Origin: Rhodospirillales bacterium
GTDB taxonomy: Bacteria > Pseudomonadota > Alphaproteobacteria > Azospirillales > Azospirillaceae
Direction of reading: 5' to 3'
NCBI GenBank assembly: GCA_003165295.1
Contig: PLTC01000084.1
Span: 655 to 37,951 of the forward strand
Length of the DNA stretch: 37,297 nt
The translations under genes were made by a program, and so were the position numbers. Under the pieces are notes generated by a model that ran no database searches, was not told the DNA's origin, and saw only the letters and a program-made list of their open reading frames with translations. Position 1 is the stretch's first letter, and each line of letters begins with the position of its first letter. This document shows positions 14,603 through 23,772 of the stretch, piece by piece.

Positions 14603-15310
14603 GTGTTCGACTACACTCCCGACGAGGTCACGGCGATTCTGCTCAGCCTGCGGGTGGCGCTGTGGGGCATGGCGGGCAGCCTGCCGCTGGCGCTGCTGAC
14701 CGCGTGGGTGCTGTCGCGCTGCCGGTTTCCCGGCAAGACCCTGGTGGATGGCGTGGTTTACCTGCCGCTGATCCTGCCGCCGGTGGTCACCGGCTACCTG
14801 TTGCTGCTGTTGCTTGGGCGGCACGGGCTGATCGGGGCCTGGCTCGACCATCGGTTCGGCATCGTGTTCGCCTTTCGCTGGACCGGGGCGGCGGTGGCGT
14901 CGGCGGTGATGGGGTTTCCGTTGTTGGTCCAGGCGATCCGGTTGTCCCTGGACGCGGTGGATCGGCGGCTCGAGGACGCCGCGCGGACGCTGGGGGCCAA
15001 CGGTGCCTGGGTGTTCGTGACGGTGACGCTGCCGCTGGTGCTGCCGGGCATTCTCACCGGCTGCATCCTGGCCTACGCCAAGAGTCTGGGCGAGTTCGGC
15101 GCCACCATCACCTTCGTTTCGAACATTCCGGGCCAGACCCAGACCCTGCCGCTCGCCATCTATACCTTTACGCAGGTTCCGGGGGGCGAGACCGGGGCCA
15201 TGCGCCTGACTCTCGTTTCGGTGGCGCTGGCGCTGGGCGCCATGGTGGCCTCGGGTCCGCTGTCCCGCCTGATCAGCCGCCGGGTTCAAGGCCGTGACGC
15301 TGGAAATTGA
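14603..15310 (+). CDS. modB: Molybdate ABC transporter permease ModB
   Basis: The 235-residue inner-membrane protein has about five to six helices and the ABC-permease EAA loop (LEDAARTLGANGAWVFVTVTLP, about residues 125-146). The GEFGATITF segment, typical of ModB, follows. It starts at a GTG (14603). Its 3' end overlaps modC by 17 nt, so the transporter subunits are made together. Confidence 0.94.
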   Translation: MFDYTPDEVTAILLSLRVALWGMAGSLPLALLTAWVLSRCRFPGKTLVDGVVYLPLILPPVVTGYLLLLLLGRHGLIGAWLDHRFGIVFAFRWTGAAVASAVMGFPLLVQAIRLSLDAVDRRLEDAARTLGANGAWVFVTVTLPLVLPGILTGCILAYAKSLGEFGATITFVSNIPGQTQTLPLAIYTFTQVPGGETGAMRLTLVSVALALGAMVASGPLSRLISRRVQGRDAGN

Positions 15311-16394
15311 CGTGGAAAAGGCCCTGGGCGACTTCCGGCTGCGGGCGCGGTTCAGCGCCGGGGCCGGCGTCACCGCCCTGTTTGGCCACTCGGGCGCCGG
15401 CAAGAGCACGCTGGTCAACCTGATCGCCGGGCTGGAGCGGCCGGATCGCGGGCGTATCGTGGCCGGCGGTGCCGTGCTGTTCGACGACCGGCGAGGGATC
15501 GACGTGGCCCCGGGCCGGCGCCGGATCGGTTACATCTTTCAGGAAGGCCGGCTGTTTCCCCATCTGACGGTGAGGCAAAACCTGCTCTACGGCCGCTGGT
15601 TCACCCGCCCGGCCGACCGTTATGTCACGCTGGCGCCGGTGGTGGACCTGCTGGGTCTTTCGTCGTTGCTGGATCGGCGGCCGGCGGCGCTGTCGGGGGG
15701 CGAAAAGCAACGGGTGGCGATTGGCCGGGCGCTGCTGACCAGCCCGCGCCTGCTGTTGATGGATGAACCGCTGGCGGCACTGGATCAGGCCCGCCGGGAT
15801 GAGATTCTGCCCTATGTCGAGCGTTTGCGCGACGAGTTGCGCCTGCCCATCGTCTATGTCAGCCATGCCATCGAGGAAGTGACCCGTCTGGCCACAACCC
15901 TGGTGCTGATTGCCGGCGGGACCGTGGCGGCGGCCGGGCCGGTGGACGAGATCACCAGCCGGTTGGACCTGCAAAACCTGATCGGTCGCTACGAGGCCGG
16001 CACGGTGATTGACGGCACCGTCACCGCCGTCGATGCCGCCTGGCACCTGGCCGAGGTCGGGTTCGGCGGCGGTCGCCTGCTGGTCCCCAATCTGGCCCTG
16101 CCGGTGGGCGCGACGGTACGGGTGCGCATCCGTGCCCGCGACATCGCGCTGGCCCTGCGACCGCCTGAAGACGTGAGCATCCTCAACGTCCTGCCCGGCC
16201 GGGTGGTCGCGCTGGGGAATGCCGACGGTGGGCTGATCGAGGTTCAGGTCCAGGCCGGCACGGTTTTGCTGGTGGCCCGCATCACCCGCAAGGCGCTGGA
16301 CGGGTTGGGGATCGTCCCGGGACAGGCCCTGTACCTGATGATCAAGAGCATTACCTTTGATCGCCACAGCCTGGGGCAGACAATGTCCGGATGA
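15294..16394 (+). CDS. modC: Molybdate ABC transporter ATP-binding protein ModC
   Basis: The 366-residue ATPase has Walker A GHSGAGKST (about 31-39), signature LSGGEKQR (about 133-140), Walker B LLLMDEP and the switch histidine in YVSHAIEE. The last 75 residues form a Mop-like molybdate-binding domain (LPGRVVALGNADGGLIEVQVQ), which in ModC is thought to allow substrate inhibition. The start is a GTG at 15294 inside modB. No modE gene is in the window. Confidence 0.94.
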   Translation: MTLEIDVEKALGDFRLRARFSAGAGVTALFGHSGAGKSTLVNLIAGLERPDRGRIVAGGAVLFDDRRGIDVAPGRRRIGYIFQEGRLFPHLTVRQNLLYGRWFTRPADRYVTLAPVVDLLGLSSLLDRRPAALSGGEKQRVAIGRALLTSPRLLLMDEPLAALDQARRDEILPYVERLRDELRLPIVYVSHAIEEVTRLATTLVLIAGGTVAAAGPVDEITSRLDLQNLIGRYEAGTVIDGTVTAVDAAWHLAEVGFGGGRLLVPNLALPVGATVRVRIRARDIALALRPPEDVSILNVLPGRVVALGNADGGLIEVQVQAGTVLLVARITRKALDGLGIVPGQALYLMIKSITFDRHSLGQTMSG

Positions 16395-16868
16395 CGCCTG
16401 CCGGGGGGGAGCGGCTGTCGCGCCTTTGTCACAGTCAATATCGGCTTTCTCGAATCGGCCCGGGCCGTGACCACGCCACAACAGTAGCCGGCACATCGGC
16501 AATGACCACAGCCACATGACCAGAGCCACAACTTGACAAGACCAACGACCGCGTCACATTATCCCGCGGCGTCCGGTGACAAGACGCCGGGTCAGGTCAT
16601 GGTGTCTCTTCGCCCTCGGTAATCCAGATACGCCACCTACGGTATGCACACCGCTTTCTGCGCCACGGTCAGAAGCTCCGGGGCCGGAGAATCGTGATGG
16701 TTGTTGCGAGCCGGACTTTAGGTCGCAAGGTGTCACGAGTGCCCTCGATTTGTGCGGTGGCAGCCGGGGCTGGCCGGGGCAGGTCCGTGGGACATTCAGA
16801 AAAGCGGCGTGATCTGTCCTGGCCTTTCGATTGTTACGGCGGTCCGTCATGCCCGAGGGGGGGCGTTC
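16395..16868 (+). other. Gene-free gap between modC and the membrane protein gene
   Basis: No convincing gene is present. The stretch 16470-16560 is poorer in G, with many CCAC motifs and a 14-bp tandem duplication (16502-16515 and 16516-16529, one mismatch). A sigma-70-like promoter, TTGACA at 16533-16538 and CATTAT at 16557-16562 with an 18-nt spacer, could serve the downstream gene. That would give a leader of about 300 nt. Confidence 0.4.
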
Positions 16869-18461
16869 ATGATCCAGCGGAAAGCGGGAATGGTTAAAGT
16901 CGGGGTGCTGGCAGCGCCCCTGGCGACGTCAAGGCTGTTGCTGCCGGTTCTTCTCGTGCTGGTGGCTGCCGCGGTAACCCCGGTGTTTTCGGTTCAGGTG
17001 CCGCCGCTGGAAGATTACATCAATCATCTGGCGCGGATGTACGTTCTCACCAACCTCGACCGCGACCCGTTGGTAACCAAATTTTACGGCATCGATTGGG
17101 AGATCATTCCCAATCTGGTTATGGATTTACTGGTTCCGCTGTTCGCCCGCTGGATGAATATCTATCTGGCCGGTCAGATGTTCGTGATCCTGACCCTGGT
17201 CCTGCTGGTCAGCGGCAGCTTCGCGCTTCATTATGCGGTCCATCGCCGCTGGTCGGCATGGCCTTTGGTCTCGTTTATGTTCCTTTACAATAACATTTTG
17301 TTGTTCGGGTTCATGAACTATCTGTTCGGTCTGGGCGTGGCGTTGTGGGGACTGGCGGCCTGGATTGTCCTGCGGCCCCGGCGGGCGCTGGTGCGCGCCG
17401 CGGTTTCCACCGTTTTCGTGCTGGTGCTGTTCACCTGTCACCTGTTTGACGTGGGCGTCTACGGCATGGGCCTGATGTGCTACGAGGTCTGGGTGCTGCG
17501 CAGCAGGCGGCGGAGCGAGGGCCGGTTCAGGCGCGCCACTCTGATCGGGGACGGTCTGGCCTTCGCGCTGCCGTTTGTGCCGCTGATCCCGTTGATGGCG
17601 ATCAGCCCGACCACCGGTTTGGCCACGGAGAATTACTGGGATTCCACCGGCAAGCTCGACGGCCTCTATTACATCTTTCAGAACTACTCCGACCTGTTCG
17701 ACCTGACGCTGGCGGCCCTGGTGATCGGGGCCACGGTGTGGGCGGCCAGGGCGCGGATGATTGCTCTTAATCCGGTCGGCTGGTACCTGCTGGGCTTGGC
17801 GCTGGTGGTCTACATGGTCATGCCCCGGATGTTCTTCGGCTCCTGGGTTGCGGATCAGCGATTGCCGATTGCCATAGCCTTTCTAATGATCGGTTTCGTC
17901 ACCTTCAAAGACGACAACCGTTGGGCGCGGTATTTCCTCTATACCTTCGTGCTCGGCGTGGCCTGTGCCCGGTTTGTCAGCGTCGTGCTGGTCTGGCAGC
18001 AAATCGACCATACCTACGCCGACTTCCGCCAGTCGGTGGCGATGATAGAGCCGGGCAGCACCATCCTGGTGGCCAATGCCGACGATCCCACCGGCACCGA
18101 CGCCTTCAACATGCCGTTGTCCCATGCCGCGTGCATGGCCATGATCGAGCGTTCGAGCTTGGTGTCGACCGCGTTCAGTGTTGCGGGCAAGCAAATTCTT
18201 TCGGTCAAGCCGGAGTATCGCGAACGGGTCGATACCGAAGACGGCGATCCGCCCACGGTCAGCCAGTTGATCGCGGCTGCCAATCAGGACCGCAACGCGC
18301 CTCCCGAGTTCTATTGGAGCCGCTGGACCGAACAGTTCGAGTATGTCTACGTCCTCTATACCGACGGGGCCGACAACCCGGCACCCGATCTGTTGAGTCT
18401 GGTCTATAACGGCAAGAACTTTCAGCTCTATAAGGTCAATCAGGCGACCGAAGAAGAGTGA
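16869..18461 (+). CDS. Large polytopic membrane protein, GT-C glycosyltransferase-like, function unknown
   Basis: The 530-residue product has a long hydrophobic region (about 20-378) with ten or more likely transmembrane helices. A soluble, probably periplasmic, C-terminal domain (about 380-530) follows. The first external loop contains VPPLEDYINHLARMYVL (E48, D49, H53). An acidic pair in that position, plus many helices and a soluble tail, is the layout of GT-C enzymes that use lipid-linked sugars, such as ArnT/PMT relatives. That is an analogy, not a proven homology. The start at 16869 follows a G-rich ribosome site; an ATG at 16890 is an alternative. It is monocistronic, with a good terminator after it. 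No sugar-nucleotide or lipid-carrier gene is adjacent. Confidence 0.6.
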   Translation: MIQRKAGMVKVGVLAAPLATSRLLLPVLLVLVAAAVTPVFSVQVPPLEDYINHLARMYVLTNLDRDPLVTKFYGIDWEIIPNLVMDLLVPLFARWMNIYLAGQMFVILTLVLLVSGSFALHYAVHRRWSAWPLVSFMFLYNNILLFGFMNYLFGLGVALWGLAAWIVLRPRRALVRAAVSTVFVLVLFTCHLFDVGVYGMGLMCYEVWVLRSRRRSEGRFRRATLIGDGLAFALPFVPLIPLMAISPTTGLATENYWDSTGKLDGLYYIFQNYSDLFDLTLAALVIGATVWAARARMIALNPVGWYLLGLALVVYMVMPRMFFGSWVADQRLPIAIAFLMIGFVTFKDDNRWARYFLYTFVLGVACARFVSVVLVWQQIDHTYADFRQSVAMIEPGSTILVANADDPTGTDAFNMPLSHAACMAMIERSSLVSTAFSVAGKQILSVKPEYRERVDTEDGDPPTVSQLIAAANQDRNAPPEFYWSRWTEQFEYVYVLYTDGADNPAPDLLSLVYNGKNFQLYKVNQATEEE

Positions 18462-18495
18462 CGCCCCGGGTAGGTTTCCTTGTGATTGATCTCCA

Positions 18496-18638
18496 TGGGG
18501 GCTTCGCCCCCAAGCCCCCGATCAGAGCTTTGCCCTGGACCCACTAAGGGCCGGCGGCCCCTGGACCTCAGGACTTAAGTCATGCGGGTCCAGGGGCGTC
18601 ACGCTCCTGGCGGGGGTCAAGGGGGCAGAGCCCCCTTG
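18496..18638 (+). terminator. Hairpin cluster ending in an intrinsic terminator; repeat copy C
   Basis: Three stem-loops follow the membrane protein gene. They are tgggggc-ttc-gccccca (18496-18512), an imperfect cctggacc/ggtccagg pairing (about 18559-18595), and caagggggc-aga-gcccccttg (18618-18638) followed by TTTT. The last is a good rho-independent terminator on the plus strand. It shares the GGGC-AGA-GCCC core and the aagggccggcggccc segment with the elements at 3884 and 6863. Confidence 0.7.
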
Positions 18639-18648
18639 TTTTCGGCAA

Positions 18649-20199
18649 TCAGCCGCTTCCGATCCGGTCGGGCGGGAAAGACAGGGTTACGGCGGTGCCG
18701 TCGCCGGGTTCGCTGTGGAGCGTGATCCCGCCGCCGTGGAGTTCAATCAGCGATCGGACGATCACCAGCCCCAGCCCGGTGCCTTCGGCCGGACGGGTGC
18801 GGGGATTGCCGGCCTGGCCGAACTCGGTGAACACCAGTTCCAGGTCTCCGGCCTCGATGCCCATGCCGCTGTCGGCGACGGTGATGTCAAGGCCGCCGGC
18901 ACCGTTCCGTCCGGCCGTGACCGTGACGCTGCCGCCCGGCTCGGTGAATTTGATGGCATTGGACAGCAGGTTGAACATCATCTGGCGCAGCGTTCGCTCG
19001 TCGCCGGTCAGCGGCGGCAGGTCGGGGGCGACGGCGTAACTCAGGGCCAGTTGCCGTTGCCGGGCGAGCGGACCGACCACATGGACCGATTCCCGGATCA
19101 CCACCGCCACCTCGATGCGATCGGAGGCCAGTTCGAAATGACCGGCCTCGATCTTCGACAGGTCCAGCACGTCGTTGATCAGGCGCAGCAAATGCACCCC
19201 GCTCTGGTGGATGTCATGGGCATAATCCACATAAATTTCCCGGCCGATGGGGCCGACCATCTGGTCGCGGATCATCTCGGCAAAGCCGATGATGCCGTGG
19301 AGCGGCGTGCGCAGATCGTGGCTCATGCGGGCCAGAAAATCGGATTTGGCAGAGTTGGCAACCTCGGCGGCCTCGCGTGCCCGTTCCAGGGTCGCAACCT
19401 TGGCATTCAGGGCGGCCAGCCCGGCTTCCAACTGACGGTTGCGTGCGGTCGCCTCGGCGAGTTGGCTCGCGGCCGACCGGCGCTCCGCCGCGGTGCGCTC
19501 CAAAAGCCGGTTCAGGGACTGGCCGATACTGTGGAGGTCGGCCAGCCAGAATGCCGGCGCCCGCGCCGCCGGGTCGCCGGCCGCGGCCGTCCTGGCCAAC
19601 AGCTGCAAACGGTGAAGCGGCTCCGCCCCCAGCCGCCACACCGTGACAAAGGCACCCAGGACCAGGATCAGCAACAACAGGGACGACAGCAGCGCCCGGT
19701 GCTCGATGGCGGTCCGCGCCTCAAGATACTGGCGCTCCCAGCCGGCCTCGACCACCAGCGCCACCGACGACGGCCCGCCGGGGCCGGGCAGCGGCTCTGC
19801 CGCCACCATTTCGGTGGCACTGCTGCCCGCGGCGTTCAGGGCCCGCCCCTGGGCGAGCGCCGCGGTTGCCAGGGGTAACTCCAGCCGGCCGCCCGGCTGA
19901 ATCTGCTGGCTGTCGGCCAGGATGGTTCCGTCGGCCGCCACCACCCGGTAGCGGACCCGCATGGGCTGGGGGGCCATCGCCCGCACCCGTTCCTGGACCG
20001 CCGACCAGTTGCCGGCCCGGGCGTCAAGCGCCACCGCCGCGGCCACGGCGTCGGCCGCCATCAGCACCGTCCGGGCCGAGGCCGCGCCGATCTGGTTCAC
20101 CTGATCAATGGTGCTGTAGACCACCATGCCGAGAACGGTGGTGACGCCTGCGGCAAAGGCGATCAGGTGCAACCACGACACCCGCCAGCGTCCGGTCAT
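18649..20199 (-). CDS. Membrane-bound sensor histidine kinase paired with a binding protein
   Basis: The 516-residue kinase has an N-terminal transmembrane helix (about 9-31) and a periplasmic sensor region of about 135 residues. A second helix near 170-190 (LLSSLLLLILVLGAFVTVW) leads into a HAMP-like linker and a coiled coil (about 230-285). The HisKA domain has the phospho-acceptor in ARMSHDLRTPLHGIIGF. The HATPase domain has N-box NLLSNAIKF, VADSGMGI and GTGLGL. It starts at 20199 with GAGGCGG upstream and overlaps the stop of the binding-protein gene by ATGA. The coupling suggests that the binding protein delivers the signal to the periplasmic domain. No response regulator is adjacent. 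Confidence 0.85.
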   Translation of the reverse strand: MTGRWRVSWLHLIAFAAGVTTVLGMVVYSTIDQVNQIGAASARTVLMAADAVAAAVALDARAGNWSAVQERVRAMAPQPMRVRYRVVAADGTILADSQQIQPGGRLELPLATAALAQGRALNAAGSSATEMVAAEPLPGPGGPSSVALVVEAGWERQYLEARTAIEHRALLSSLLLLILVLGAFVTVWRLGAEPLHRLQLLARTAAAGDPAARAPAFWLADLHSIGQSLNRLLERTAAERRSAASQLAEATARNRQLEAGLAALNAKVATLERAREAAEVANSAKSDFLARMSHDLRTPLHGIIGFAEMIRDQMVGPIGREIYVDYAHDIHQSGVHLLRLINDVLDLSKIEAGHFELASDRIEVAVVIRESVHVVGPLARQRQLALSYAVAPDLPPLTGDERTLRQMMFNLLSNAIKFTEPGGSVTVTAGRNGAGGLDITVADSGMGIEAGDLELVFTEFGQAGNPRTRPAEGTGLGLVIVRSLIELHGGGITLHSEPGDGTAVTLSFPPDRIGSG

Positions 20200-21182
20200 G
20201 GCCGTGCCGCCTCGCGAACCAGTGACGGATCCAGCCATGATTGGGTCGGGGGCAGCGGTGGCGCCTCCTGATGGCGGCCGGTCAAGGCCCGCACCGCCGC
20301 CAGCCGTTGGGCGAGCGGGGCGTCATGCCCACCCTCCAGCAACGCCTGATTGTCGGCCAGATCCAGCAGGCGCACCGACTCAAAGTCCTGGCGCCACGCC
20401 TCTGCCGACCGGCCGCTGGCCGCGGCCAGTTGCGCGAGGCAGTGGTCGGCGTTCTTCCGACAGTTTCCGACCGCGTCCGAAAGGGCGCGGAGCACGACCT
20501 TCAAGCCGTCACGCTGTTCGGGCCGCCGGCTTTCGTGGACCACCAGAACATGGCTGACCAGACCGGTCCGGTCTTGGGTCGAGGCCAGGAGGGTGGTTCG
20601 GGGAAGTCGTTGCACCTGGGCCAGCCGGGTCGGAGAGATCGCCACCGCCGCCGCCACCCACCCTGACCGGAGCGCCGCGGTCAGTTCGTCGGGGGCCAGC
20701 GGCACTATGGTTACATCTTGGGGAGCGATCCCGGCGTGGTCAAGCAAGGACAGCGCCAGCGGCAGCGCCGCGGTGCCGAAGTCCACCCCGATCCTGCGAC
20801 CGGCGAGGCCGGCGGCGGTGGTCACCCCCGGACCCGCCACCAACCCGGCGCCGCCCGTCACCTCGTCCACCGCGTAGATGACCCGGATGCCATCGGGGGT
20901 CAGTTCCGGCAGGCGGTCAAGGCCGACCATCACCGCATCGGCGAGGCCGGCACGGAACGCCTCCACCGGGTCGCGGGAGGGCGGCGCGCGGCGGACGTCG
21001 AGGGAAACCGGCACGCGCGGGTCGGGCAGCAAAGGCTCCATCAACGTGAACACCTGATCTCCCGGCCAGTCCGAAATCTGAATCGTGAAGGGTTGGGGCG
21101 GGCGCGGCGGCAATACCGCTTCCACCAAGGCGAACAGGGATCCGGAGAGCACCGCCGCAGTGATTACCTTGAGCCAGATCAT
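20196..21182 (-). CDS. NMT1/SsuA-type periplasmic substrate-binding protein
   Basis: The 328-residue product has an N-terminal hydrophobic segment (about 3-24), either a signal peptide or an anchor. The rest resembles periplasmic binding proteins of the NrtA/SsuA/TauA/THI5-like group. Examples are the opening ISDWPGDQVF, the DAVMVGLDRLPEL segment and AGRRIGVDFGTAALPLALSLLDHAGI followed by VTIVPLAPDEL. The ligand cannot be told from sequence; relatives bind nitrate, sulfonates or pyrimidine precursors. No permease or ATPase is present. Instead the gene is first in a two-gene unit with a histidine kinase, so it is more likely a sensory subunit than a transporter component. Confidence 0.75.
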   Translation of the reverse strand: MIWLKVITAAVLSGSLFALVEAVLPPRPPQPFTIQISDWPGDQVFTLMEPLLPDPRVPVSLDVRRAPPSRDPVEAFRAGLADAVMVGLDRLPELTPDGIRVIYAVDEVTGGAGLVAGPGVTTAAGLAGRRIGVDFGTAALPLALSLLDHAGIAPQDVTIVPLAPDELTAALRSGWVAAAVAISPTRLAQVQRLPRTTLLASTQDRTGLVSHVLVVHESRRPEQRDGLKVVLRALSDAVGNCRKNADHCLAQLAAASGRSAEAWRQDFESVRLLDLADNQALLEGGHDAPLAQRLAAVRALTGRHQEAPPLPPTQSWLDPSLVREAARP

Positions 21183-21392
21183 GCCACCGTCGCCCCCCGG
21201 ACCGTCCGGCTACGAAAGTGGGTCCATCCGGCCTTTAGAAAAAGTTAAGGACGATCACGCAACCGACAAAATTTAGCCGTCGCCGGGTTCACCCGGGCCT
21301 GCGCCGAATCCCCGTTTCATTTTGACGCCCCCGGCGCGGTTGCAACCCGGTATACTCCGGGTCCCCAGGCCCCGTTCCAGGACCGTCGTCCC

Positions 21393-23642
21393 ATGCCAGC
21401 ATCACCCGAGTCTGTTCCCGATGCCGCCCACCAGGCGGCGATTGAGTCTCTGGTGCGCGCCGAACACGCCGACCCGTTCAGTGTGTTGGGCATGCACCAG
21501 GAGCCGCCCGATGGGCCGGTGGTGGTGCGGACGCTGCTGCCCGGCGCGCGCACCGTCGAGGTGGTGGCGTGCGCTCCCGGCACCGTGCCGACGGTGGTGG
21601 CGCGGTTGGCCTGTTGCCATCCCGACGGGGTGTTCGCCGGGCCGGTGGCCGGTTGCCGTCACCGTTTTCGCTACCGCCTGCGCGTTACCTTCGATGAGGA
21701 CGTCCTGGAGTTCGAGGACGCCTATGCCTTCCCGCCGGTGCTGGGGGAACTGGACGTTCATCTGCTGGCCGAAGGCAGTCATCTGCAGGCTTACGAGCGG
21801 CTGGGGGCCCATCTTCGGGAGATCGACGGCGTCGCCGGCACCGCCTTCGCGGTCTGGGCGCCCAATGCCCGGCGGGTGAGTGTGGTCGGTGATTTCTGCG
21901 ATTGGGACGGTCGCCGTCTGCCAATGCGCAAGCTTCACGAGTGCGGGGTCTGGGAAATATTTGTTCCAGGAGTGGTTCCCGGCGACCGCTACAAGTTCGA
22001 GATCAAGGGGGCCTCGGGCGCGCTGCTGCCGCTCAAGTCCGATCCGATGGCGTTGGAAACCGAACGGCCGCCCCGCACCGCATCGGTGGTGTCGGCGCCC
22101 GATCGCTTCGCCTGGAGCGACGGGGCGTGGATGGGCCGGCAGGCGGTGGCCAACCACCATCGGGAGCCGGTTTCCATCTACGAGGTCCACCTGGGCTCGT
22201 GGCGGCGGCTTGCCGAAGCCGGTGGGCGACCGCTCAGCTATCGGGAACTGGCCGAACAACTGGTACCCTACGCCGTCGACATGGGATTCAGTCATCTGGA
22301 ACTGCTGCCGATCACCGAATTTCCTTTCGATGGTTCCTGGGGTTACCAGCCCATCGGGCTTTATGCCCCGACCAGTCGCCACGGTGGTCCCGATGACTTC
22401 CGGTTCTTCGTCGATGCCTGCCACCGGGCCGGCCTGGGCGTGCTGCTCGACTGGGTGCCCGGTCATTTTCCCAGCGATCCCAACGGCCTGAGCCGGTTTG
22501 ACGGCACCTGCCTTTACGAGCATGCCGACCCGCGCCAGGGCTATCAGCCCGATTGGCAGACCCTGATCTACAATTTCGGCCGGCGCGAGGTGGCGAACTT
22601 TTTGCTCGGCAGCGCGCTGTTCTGGCTGGATCGTTACCATCTTGACGGCATTCGGGTCGATGCCGTGGCTTCGATGCTGTATCTGGATTACAGCCGCAGC
22701 GACGGTGCGTGGATTCCCAACCGCTACGGCGGCAAGGAGAATCTCGAGGCCATCGCCTTTCTGCGCCGGCTGAACGAGCTGGCCTATGCCCGGCATCCCG
22801 GAGTCATGACCATTGCCGAGGAGTCCACCGCCTGGCCGGGGGTCTCGCGTCCGGTCTGGCTCGGCGGTCTCGGCTTCGGCTTCAAATGGAACATGGGCTG
22901 GATGCATGACGCCCTGCGCTATTTCGGCCGGGACACGCTGTTCCGTAGCTGGCACCACAACGACCTGACCTTTGCACTGCTTTACCAGTACAGCGAAAAT
23001 TTCATCCTGCCGATCAGTCATGACGAGGTGGTGCATGGCAAGGGCTCGTTGATCAGCCGGATGCCCGGCGACCGCTGGCAGCAATTCGCCAATTTACGGG
23101 CTTTTCTTGGCTATATGTTCTGTCATCCGGGCAAGAAACTGCTGTTCATGGGCTGTGAGTTTGGCCAGTGGGCCGAGTGGAACCACGATGCCAGCCTTGA
23201 CTGGCCGTTGTTGGATCTGCCCGAACATCAAGGCGTGCAGGGGCTGGTGCGCGATCTTAACCGGCTGTATCGTACCGAGCCGGCGCTGCATCAGGGCGAC
23301 TGCGATCCTGGCGGCTTTGAATGGATCGAGGCCAACGACACCACCAACAGCGTCCTGGCCTGGCTGCGCTGGCCGGTGGCAGCGGAGGACCAGGACCGGT
23401 TCCTGGTGTGTGTCGGCAATTTCACGCCCCAACCCCACCACGGCTACCGGGTGGGGGTGCCGGCGGGCGGGCGCTATCTGGAGCGACTCAACACCGATGC
23501 CGCCTGTTACGGCGGCAGCAATCTCGGCAATGCCGGCGGCGTCGATGCCGAAGCCCGGCCCTGGCACGGCCGCCCGTGGTCGCTGTCCCTGACCCTGCCG
23601 CCTTTGGCGGTCCTGGTGCTGGAGGGCCGATGGTCTGTTTAG
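21393..23642 (+). CDS. glgB: 1,4-alpha-glucan branching enzyme GlgB
   Basis: The 749-residue product introduces alpha-1,6 branches into glycogen. Order of domains: an N-terminal module (about 1-125), a carbohydrate-binding CBM48 region (about 135-235), the GH13 (beta/alpha)8 barrel and a C-terminal beta domain. Catalytic residues are nucleophile D423 ([12 protein letters not shown]), acid E476 (TIAEEST) and D544 ([13 protein letters not shown]). Each lies 18 positions after its Escherichia coli counterpart (405, 458, 526). The start at 21393 ([10 protein letters not shown]) has only a weak ribosome site. The other glycogen genes are not adjacent, so glgB is separate from any glg operon here. 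Confidence 0.95.
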   Translation: MPASPESVPDAAHQAAIESLVRAEHADPFSVLGMHQEPPDGPVVVRTLLPGARTVEVVACAPGTVPTVVARLACCHPDGVFAGPVAGCRHRFRYRLRVTFDEDVLEFEDAYAFPPVLGELDVHLLAEGSHLQAYERLGAHLREIDGVAGTAFAVWAPNARRVSVVGDFCDWDGRRLPMRKLHECGVWEIFVPGVVPGDRYKFEIKGASGALLPLKSDPMALETERPPRTASVVSAPDRFAWSDGAWMGRQAVANHHREPVSIYEVHLGSWRRLAEAGGRPLSYRELAEQLVPYAVDMGFSHLELLPITEFPFDGSWGYQPIGLYAPTSRHGGPDDFRFFVDACHRAGLGVLLDWVPGHFPSDPNGLSRFDGTCLYEHADPRQGYQPDWQTLIYNFGRREVANFLLGSALFWLDRYHLDGIRVDAVASMLYLDYSRSDGAWIPNRYGGKENLEAIAFLRRLNELAYARHPGVMTIAEESTAWPGVSRPVWLGGLGFGFKWNMGWMHDALRYFGRDTLFRSWHHNDLTFALLYQYSENFILPISHDEVVHGKGSLISRMPGDRWQQFANLRAFLGYMFCHPGKKLLFMGCEFGQWAEWNHDASLDWPLLDLPEHQGVQGLVRDLNRLYRTEPALHQGDCDPGGFEWIEANDTTNSVLAWLRWPVAAEDQDRFLVCVGNFTPQPHHGYRVGVPAGGRYLERLNTDAACYGGSNLGNAGGVDAEARPWHGRPWSLSLTLPPLAVLVLEGRWSV

Positions 23643-23772
23643 CAGGAAATCCCGTTCGCGCCCCCGTTCGCCCGCTGGTATCCGATTGACGTCGTTTTCT
23701 CTTCCAGTCATGACTTGACCCGTGCTACCTGCCGCATGGCGGGTACTGCTGTCCGACGAGGAGGTCTTACCC

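Noticed and set aside
13772-15418. 548-codon open frame on the minus strand across modA and modB
   Set aside because: It lies antisense to well-supported modAB, has low-complexity Arg/Gln/His-rich translation and no ribosome site; this is typical of high-GC coding DNA.
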